A stretch of DNA of 25,839 nucleotides from ASMP01 sp041484115 (GTDB lineage: Archaea; Nanobdellota; Nanobdellia; Pacearchaeales; GW2011-AR1). Shown in pieces: positions 21,398-25,839 of the stretch. A model generated the notes under the pieces. That model worked only from the letters and a program-made list of their open reading frames with translations. It was not told the origin of the DNA and ran no database searches. Made by a program: the position numbers and the translations under genes. Location of the stretch: the NCBI GenBank assembly GCA_041484115.1, contig JBGPHA010000005.1:1-25839 (forward strand), in the 5' to 3' direction. Position 1 is the first letter of the stretch; every line of letters begins with the position of its first letter.

Positions 21398-21753
21398 TTG
21401 AATTTTAAAATTTCTGCTTTTTTAATTCTTATTATATTGAATTTCTTTACACCAAAAGTCCCAGTTTTCATTTCCTTTGTTTTGAAAATATCCTTACCTT
21501 TGAACCTGTGTACAATTACATCTCCTATGTTTTTTTTCCAGTCCCTGCTGTATTTGGCACAGAATATTGCTGCAATTTTAATTTCACTATTTCTTGGTTT
21601 TCCTTTTATATTCACAAAAGGACTTCCGGGAGCCTCTGTGTGGAAAACCTCTTCATTCTCTCCAGCCTGCTTTACTAACTCCTCGTTGCTTTTTTCATCT
21701 TTTCCGGCAAGAATAACTGTTCCAAATTTTGTAACAGATTCTCTGAATTTCAT
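21394..21753 (-). CDS. Stand-alone NFACT-R (DUF814)-like domain protein
   Basis: A 119-residue protein resembling only the NFACT-R (DUF814) domain of Rqc2/RqcH: an initial VILAGKDEKSNEELVKQAGE, then EVFHTEAPGSPFVNI (compare H-x-x-x-x-P-G-[SA]-x-V-x-[VI]), a helix AAIFCAKYSRDWKK, then FKGKDIFKTKEMKTGTFGVK. Full-length Rqc2/RqcH proteins (about 550-700 aa) bind split large ribosomal subunits during quality control; this one lacks the NFACT-N and coiled-coil parts. It overlaps both neighbours by 4 nt (Nudix upstream, CRM-like downstream). A ribosome- or tRNA-binding role is inferred. Confidence 0.75.
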   Translation of the reverse strand: MKFRESVTKFGTVILAGKDEKSNEELVKQAGENEEVFHTEAPGSPFVNIKGKPRNSEIKIAAIFCAKYSRDWKKNIGDVIVHRFKGKDIFKTKEMKTGTFGVKKFNIIRIKKAEILKFK

Positions 21754-22196
21754 TTTCCTAGAAACGAGGAATTAACCATTCTTAAGGATTTTTTCTGGTT
21801 AGGCCATTTGAGCATTTTAAGAGCCTTTGAAAAATCCACCCATTTATGGCCGTTGTGTTCTTTGGGATCCAAGGTAATTTTTGGTCCCTTTTTTACTTCA
21901 GCGGCATATAGGGAAAATGTCTGCCCCTTGAATTCAGGCCTGTCTGGAAGAATTTTTTTATAATTATATTTTCCAGAAAAATTAAACTTTCTTATTTTTC
22001 CTCCTATTGGAGAAAGCCCTGTTTCTTCATGAAGCTCGCGTTTTGCAGTATCTCTTTTTGATTCGCCCTTTTCTATTTTTCCTTTAGAAAATTCCCACCC
22101 TTTCCAATGGAGTTTTCTCTTCAAAAGAAGATATTCAATCCCTTTTTTTGTTTTCGCATAAGGCAGTATGAAAACAGCTTGCCTGTATTTTTTCAT
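21750..22196 (-). CDS. Nudix hydrolase
   Basis: A 148-residue protein using ATG 22196, whose ATGA overlap with the RuBisCO stop is typical; an upstream in-frame ATG at 22217 would add seven residues. The Nudix box GKIEKGESKRDTAKRELHEE followed by TGL fits G-x5-E-x7-R-E-U-x-E-E-x-G-U exactly, the site that binds Mg2+ and cleaves nucleoside diphosphates linked to another group. YLLLKRKLHWKGWEFSKGKI recalls the dinucleoside-polyphosphate (Ap4A) hydrolase branch. The substrate is not determined by sequence. Its place right after RuBisCO suggests a nucleotide-salvage role, perhaps generating AMP (inference). Confidence 0.9.
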   Translation of the reverse strand: MKKYRQAVFILPYAKTKKGIEYLLLKRKLHWKGWEFSKGKIEKGESKRDTAKRELHEETGLSPIGGKIRKFNFSGKYNYKKILPDRPEFKGQTFSLYAAEVKKGPKITLDPKEHNGHKWVDFSKALKMLKWPNQKKSLRMVNSSFLGK

Positions 22197-23491
22197 TTTG
22201 GATTCAATCGGCCCCACTTTTCCAGAGCTTCTCTTAATTCTTTATGCGTTTTTGCAAAATCCTCAAGAGAAATTTTCTTTCTTGTTGCTTCCAAAGCTTG
22301 CATTGTTGCAATTGCTCCTGCTCTTGTTCCTCTTGGATGTCCGTGAATCCCCCCAGAGACAAGAAGCATCAAATCTTTCCCATAAATATCAATTTCATCA
22401 GGAATTAATCCTGGATGTATCCCCCCTGAAGAAACAGGAAATGCATTTTTTATTTTACCCCAGTTTTGCTCCAAAAGAATATTTTTTCTTTCCTTGACGT
22501 TGGAATCTCTCAAAACAGAGGCAATTGACTGCACTTCTGTTCTGCTTCCAACGAGTTTTCCGACAGCTGTTCCAGAATGAATCCCGTTAACTCCTATAAG
22601 TCTCATGATTTTTGCGAGAAACTGCATGGTTATTCCATGCTTTGGATTTCTGTCAAATGAAGCATGCATTGCCCTGTGTGCGTGAATCGCCATATCATAA
22701 TCTCTTAAAACTTCTCTTAATGTTTGCACTGCAGCTGTTCCACATGTTACAACATCAATCATTGCATATTTCCATCCGCGGTCATGCAGAAATTTGGCTC
22801 TTTTTTTCATTTCTTCTGTTTCTGCAGTAATATTAAGAAGAGCGTCTTTAACCTGGCCTGTTTCTTTTTCTGCCTTGTCTCTCAGTTTTGTCATTAGCTC
22901 AACTCTTTTATAGAAATTATTAAAACTTTGACTAGTGAGATTTTCGTCATCTTTTACAAGATCAAAGCCGCCTAACCAAGTTTCATATCCTATCTTTGCA
23001 TGCTCTTCTGCACTGAAGCCAACTTTTGGTTTTGGAACAGCGCCTGTCAAAGGCCTGTCATATACCTTGAAATATTTTCTCAATCCGGAAATTCCGAGAT
23101 TAGGCCCTTTGAAGTGCTTTATGTATTCCTGAGGGAGTGAGACGTCAACAAGCCTTAGGTTCTTTAAGGCTTTCATTCCAAAAATATTCCCTGCAATTCC
23201 TGACAACAATTGTGGAATACTTCCTGGTTCCCAGAGTTCTAAAGGATAAGCAACATGAACAAAATTTCCTTCTATTTTATAGGCAGTAGCCATTAATTTT
23301 TTCATTCTTGGAGGCATTATGAACAAAGTTGTCCATGTTCCTGTTGAACTTTCAGAAGCAATTCTTCCTATGGCATCGTCTTTTGTAATTCCGTTGTCAG
23401 GCTCAAAATAAAAAAGAACTTTCAAATCTGTTTTCTTTGGTTTGTATTTTAGGTTGATAAAATCATGATACCATTCAATTTTTTCTGACAT
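22193..23491 (-). CDS. rbcL: RuBisCO large subunit, form III type
   Basis: A 432-residue large-subunit protein with an apparently complete active site: E47 in IASESSTGTW, N102 in GNIFGMK, K154 in GAVPKPKVGF, the carbamylation motif K180-D181-D182-E183, H272-R273 in IHAHRAMHAS, H305 and loop-6 K312 in HSGTAVGKLVG, S355-G356-G357 in SSGGIHP, and GG 380-381 in VSGGIHGHP. The loop-6 text (GTAVGKLVG) suits archaeal form III rather than form II or II/III (GTMxFGKMEG). In archaea form III enzymes mainly work in AMP salvage with AMP phosphorylase and ribose-1,5-bisphosphate isomerase, which are not in this window. The start is 1 nt after cysS, with GAGGT upstream. Confidence 0.95.
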   Translation of the reverse strand: MSEKIEWYHDFINLKYKPKKTDLKVLFYFEPDNGITKDDAIGRIASESSTGTWTTLFIMPPRMKKLMATAYKIEGNFVHVAYPLELWEPGSIPQLLSGIAGNIFGMKALKNLRLVDVSLPQEYIKHFKGPNLGISGLRKYFKVYDRPLTGAVPKPKVGFSAEEHAKIGYETWLGGFDLVKDDENLTSQSFNNFYKRVELMTKLRDKAEKETGQVKDALLNITAETEEMKKRAKFLHDRGWKYAMIDVVTCGTAAVQTLREVLRDYDMAIHAHRAMHASFDRNPKHGITMQFLAKIMRLIGVNGIHSGTAVGKLVGSRTEVQSIASVLRDSNVKERKNILLEQNWGKIKNAFPVSSGGIHPGLIPDEIDIYGKDLMLLVSGGIHGHPRGTRAGAIATMQALEATRKKISLEDFAKTHKELREALEKWGRLNPK

Positions 23492-23492
23492 T

Positions 23493-24854
23493 TTAACCTC
23501 TTTTTACAACAGCCCCTTTTTCTGTATCTTCAATAAAAAAACCAAGATTATTAAGCTTTTTCCTTATCTCGTCAGCCTCTTTCCACATATTATTTTTTCT
23601 TAAATTTTCTCTTTCCTTTACCAGTTTTTTTATTTTCTCAGGAATCTCGATTTTTTCCTTTTTTAGAAGATCAAGTCCAAGAACCTTATCCATTTCCTTT
23701 ATTGTTCTTACTTTTCCTTCAGCTTTCTTATCTCTTAGGAAATTCCATAAAACCCGAAGTACACCAGGCATGTTCAAGTCATCATTCATTGCTTTTTCAA
23801 ACTCCCCCATATATTTTCTGTTAATTTTTTTATCATCTTCCAATTCAGAGATTATATTTTTCAGCCTTTGATATGAATTTTTTGCTGTTTTAAGATTCTC
23901 AAGCATGAAACTCAACGGCTTCCTGTAATGAGTAGTTAGACATAGATATCTGAAATCAAGAGGATTGAATCCGAGATTTTCTAATTCTGAAATTGTGTAT
24001 AACCCACCCATACTCTTGGATACTTTTCTTCCTTTGAATAAAAGCCATGCTCCATGAAGCCAGTATCTGACAAAAGGCTTTCCTGTTGCAGCTTCACTCT
24101 GCGCTATCTCATTCGTGTGATGAATCTGTATATGGTCTTGACCCCCTGTATGAATATCAAATTCTTCTCCAAGATATTTCATCGACATCGCAGAACATTC
24201 AATGTGCCAGCCAGGAAAACCAAGCCCCCATGGAGAATTCCACTCTTGTTGTCTCAATCCCGGATTTTCCGAAAACTTCCAGAGTGCGAAATCAGTGTTG
24301 TTTCTTTTTTCTCCGAGAGCGATTCTTTTTCCTGCTTTAATCCCTTCTTTTTTGAGCCTTGCAAGTTTCCCATATTCTTTAAACTTGGAAGTATCAAAAT
24401 AAATTCCATCATTGGTTCTGTAGGTAAATCCTTTTTCTTCTAGTTTCTTTATTAGTTCGATCTGCTCTTTGATGTGTTCTGTTGCCTTAGGCCATTTCTC
24501 AGGAGGAATTATATTTAATTTTCTGAAGTCTTCCTGGAAAATTTTCAAATAATGATCGGCAATTTCTTTTGCTGTTTTTCCCTCTTTTTTTGCAGCTCTT
24601 TCAATCTTATCTTCTCCTGTATCTGAATCAGAAGTTAAATGACCAACGTCTGTAACATTTATTATGTGCTTTACTTTGTATTTATTGTACAGAAAAATCC
24701 TCTTTAGTATATCAGAAAAAATATAGGTTCTTAGGTTTCCTATATGCTGATACCAGTAAACTGTTGGTCCGCAAGAATAGATTCCCACATACCCTTTTTT
24801 TAATGGCTCAAAAATCTCTTTTTTTCTGGCTAAAGTATTGTATAACTTTATCAT
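23493..24854 (-). CDS. cysS: Cysteinyl-tRNA synthetase
   Basis: A 453-residue class I synthetase that charges tRNA-Cys. The Zn2+ site is complete with the same spacing as the E. coli enzyme: C28 (YSCGPTVY), C220 (WHIECSAM), H245 and E249 (IHHTNEIAQSE). HIGN (37-40) and KVSKS (277-281) are the class I HIGH and KMSKS motifs. A helical anticodon-binding region follows (about 320-453). It heads the cluster with RuBisCO, Nudix, NFACT-R-like and CRM-like genes. A TATA-like box at about 24880 lies 26 nt upstream, so a leaderless transcript is likely. Confidence 0.97.
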   Translation of the reverse strand: MIKLYNTLARKKEIFEPLKKGYVGIYSCGPTVYWYQHIGNLRTYIFSDILKRIFLYNKYKVKHIINVTDVGHLTSDSDTGEDKIERAAKKEGKTAKEIADHYLKIFQEDFRKLNIIPPEKWPKATEHIKEQIELIKKLEEKGFTYRTNDGIYFDTSKFKEYGKLARLKKEGIKAGKRIALGEKRNNTDFALWKFSENPGLRQQEWNSPWGLGFPGWHIECSAMSMKYLGEEFDIHTGGQDHIQIHHTNEIAQSEAATGKPFVRYWLHGAWLLFKGRKVSKSMGGLYTISELENLGFNPLDFRYLCLTTHYRKPLSFMLENLKTAKNSYQRLKNIISELEDDKKINRKYMGEFEKAMNDDLNMPGVLRVLWNFLRDKKAEGKVRTIKEMDKVLGLDLLKKEKIEIPEKIKKLVKERENLRKNNMWKEADEIRKKLNNLGFFIEDTEKGAVVKRG

Positions 24855-24874
24855 GCATGTTTAAAGAAAGAGCA

Positions 24875-24885
24875 ATTTAAAAATT
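24875..24885 (-). promoter_or_regulatory. TATA box of the cysS-RuBisCO cluster
   Basis: A minus-strand ATTTTTAAATT-type box is centred about 26 nt before ATG 24854. It touches the stop codon of the upstream pilin-like gene. No other clear promoter is seen before the end of the cluster at 21155. Confidence 0.5.
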
Positions 24886-25436
24886 TACTTTATTGTTAAG
24901 AAGAAGTTCATATCAGTGTAAGTTACAGAACCCTTATTGACTTTAAGATCATACTCAATAGTGCAAGGAGGTGCAGATTGTGGCACAACAAATTTTACAA
25001 TTCTTCCCTCTGATACATCTCCCGGGCCAACACTCAATGTTCCATTTCCACCTAGCAACATATTGCTAGCATCTGCTTCATTGAAAGTGCTTCCGCATTT
25101 TGATGCATCGGTTGCAGTTGTTGAAAAGTCAAATACTCCATTTTGTACATCATTATTCTTTATGGAAAAAGCAAAGCCTTTTGGATTATCTCCCTTCTTA
25201 ACAATCACTTCTCTGGAAGTTGGATAAAAAGCTATCTTTGCATTCTCATTTGCAAAGAGTTTCTGGAGCTGGCTCTGTACCTGGCTGTCAATCGTATCTA
25301 TTGCGTTTGTTCCACTACTGAAAATCCTTTGTATGAAAAAAATTCCAAGGACAAGGACTATCATGAGAAGAACTATCGTGACCATTGTCCCGACAGACAT
25401 TTCCATAGCTGCTTTCTTAGAATTATTTTCTTTCAT
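24885..25436 (-). CDS. Prepilin-like/archaellin-like surface protein
   Basis: A 183-residue protein with a charged start (MKENNSKKAAMEMSVG), then a hydrophobic helix (TMVTIVLLMIVLVLGIFFIQ) and a beta-rich domain with two cysteines (SKCGST, PPCTIEY). The layout is that of archaeal class III signal proteins, although it has KKAAME rather than the RGQ seen near the left end of the window. PPCTIEYDLKVNKGSVTYTD suggests an Ig-like or pilin-like fold. It follows the two-helix membrane protein by about 20 nt and is probably co-transcribed with it. It may be a pilin, archaellin-like or other surface subunit. Confidence 0.7.
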   Translation of the reverse strand: MKENNSKKAAMEMSVGTMVTIVLLMIVLVLGIFFIQRIFSSGTNAIDTIDSQVQSQLQKLFANENAKIAFYPTSREVIVKKGDNPKGFAFSIKNNDVQNGVFDFSTTATDASKCGSTFNEADASNMLLGGNGTLSVGPGDVSEGRIVKFVVPQSAPPCTIEYDLKVNKGSVTYTDMNFFLTIK

Positions 25437-25457
25437 ATTATATCTGTTATTTTCATG

Positions 25458-25721
25458 TTAAAATCCAGGGAAACTTCCAGAAGTGTTTACCCCTAACTTT
25501 GTCGCGAAAATTGTAAATAATAAAGAAATAATCGCGAATATAATACTGAGTATTATTCCAATCCTGTTTAATTTTTTGGCTTTTTCAAAACCATGTTTTT
25601 TGCTCTTGACCATTCCGATGATTCCAAAGACAAGACCAGCGGTAGGATTGAAAAAGGCAAAGACTATACTTAGTATTCCAAGAACATAAGCCACAGAAGA
25701 TAGATCAATTTTTTCAGCCAT
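25458..25721 (-). CDS. Small membrane protein, DUF4190-like
   Basis: An 87-residue protein with two to three hydrophobic helices (YVLGILSIVFAFFNPTAGLV, FGIIGM, IGIILSIIFAIISLLFTIFA) separated by a basic loop (KSKKHGFEKAKKLNR). The G-I-L-S-I-x-F pattern and the loop resemble the DUF4190 family, small two-helix proteins of unknown role. It heads a two-gene unit with the pilin-like gene. A TATA-like box about 33 nt upstream precedes it. Confidence 0.7.
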   Translation of the reverse strand: MAEKIDLSSVAYVLGILSIVFAFFNPTAGLVFGIIGMVKSKKHGFEKAKKLNRIGIILSIIFAIISLLFTIFATKLGVNTSGSFPGF

Positions 25722-25749
25722 CTTTTATATCAGATTATAGCAAGTCTCT

Positions 25750-25758
25750 TTTATAAAC
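25750..25758 (-). promoter_or_regulatory. TATA box of the DUF4190-like/pilin-like unit
   Basis: Minus-strand GTTTATAAA is centred about 33 nt upstream of ATG 25721, predicting a very short leader. Confidence 0.45.
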
Positions 25759-25778
25759 TTTTTGCGTAAAAAAGAAAG

Positions 25779-25839
25779 ATTTATAGATAAACGAGAGAGA
25801 TGTCCTTTGTATTGAAATTGAGAAAGTAAAATGAATAAT
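25779..25839 (+). promoter_or_regulatory. Divergent promoter and possible start of a plus-strand gene at the right edge
   Basis: GATTTATAGATA (25779-25790) is TATA-like. Transcription would begin near 25810. The ATG at 25831-25833 opens a frame that runs off the window after three codons, so the gene cannot be identified. An earlier ATG at 25800 stops after nine codons. Confidence 0.35.

Noticed and set aside
25800..25829. ATG at 25800 as a gene start
   Set aside because: The frame stops after nine codons. It could be a leader peptide, but nothing supports this; the ATG at 25831 is more likely.
1..25839. CRISPR arrays, insertion sequences, integrases, att sites, rRNA and tRNA genes
   Set aside because: No repeat-spacer pattern, transposase or integrase motif, rRNA stretch or cloverleaf was seen on reading. 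A tRNAscan or Infernal run would settle the RNA genes.

Overview
The window looks like a piece of the chromosome of an AT-rich DPANN archaeon, most likely from the Pacearchaeota/Woesearchaeota group; that placement is inference from gene content. Archaeal markers visible in the translations are PCNA, an archaeal/eukaryotic-type primase (PriS), ribosomal proteins S19e, L39e and L31e, the H/ACA pseudouridine synthase Cbf5 and the tRNA methyltransferase TrmY. DPANN-like traits are a class II lysyl-tRNA synthetase, a form III-type RuBisCO, many Cys-rich membrane-anchored surface proteins, and small tightly packed genes. No tRNA or rRNA genes, insertion sequences, integrases or CRISPR arrays were seen.

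Layout. (1) 1-5336, minus strand: an operon-like run of surface genes, with a prepilin-like protein (4554-5336), a Cys-rich secreted protein (2859-4529), a large Cys-rich/Ig-like membrane protein (655-2856), a second prepilin-like protein (88-585) and the start of a third (1-88, cut by the window edge). (2) 5376-10582: PCNA (minus) divergent from PriS (plus), followed by two membrane-anchored surface proteins that share a Cys-rich juxtamembrane module. (3) 10579-13870, minus: acylphosphatase, class II LysRS, an HD-domain protein, a PD-(D/E)XK nuclease-like protein and a protein of unknown function. (4) 13911-14856, minus: a polytopic membrane protein whose 3' end overlaps a winged-helix gene, with a palindrome just upstream of their promoter. 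(5) 15057-18092: a small ORF behind a structured leader, TrmY with a ribbon-helix-helix-like protein (minus), then a DedA-family protein and an unusual alpha/beta-hydrolase-glycosyltransferase fusion (plus). (6) 18106-20638, minus: S19e, a 60-aa unknown, L39e, an 87-aa unknown, L31e and Cbf5, a ribosome-biogenesis operon. (7) 20708-24854, minus: a tandem-repeat protein with its own promoter, and upstream of it a five-gene cluster cysS, RuBisCO, Nudix, NFACT-R-like and CRM/YhbY-like, joined by 1-nt gaps or 4-nt overlaps. (8) 24885-25721, minus: another prepilin-like protein and a small two-helix membrane protein; the start of a plus-strand gene may lie at the very end.

Transcription signals are consistent: genes that head a transcription unit usually have a TATA-like box about 24-30 nt upstream of the start codon, which predicts leaderless mRNAs. 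Genes inside operons rely on occasional Shine-Dalgarno-like GAGG motifs or on overlapping stop/start codons.

The best candidates for undescribed biology are the prepilin/Cys-rich surface operon with related surface genes elsewhere in the window, the PriS protein with a cysteine-free PriL-like C-terminal domain, the hydrolase-glycosyltransferase fusion, the coupling of RuBisCO to a Nudix hydrolase and RNA-binding proteins, and the unknown small genes inside the ribosomal-protein operon.
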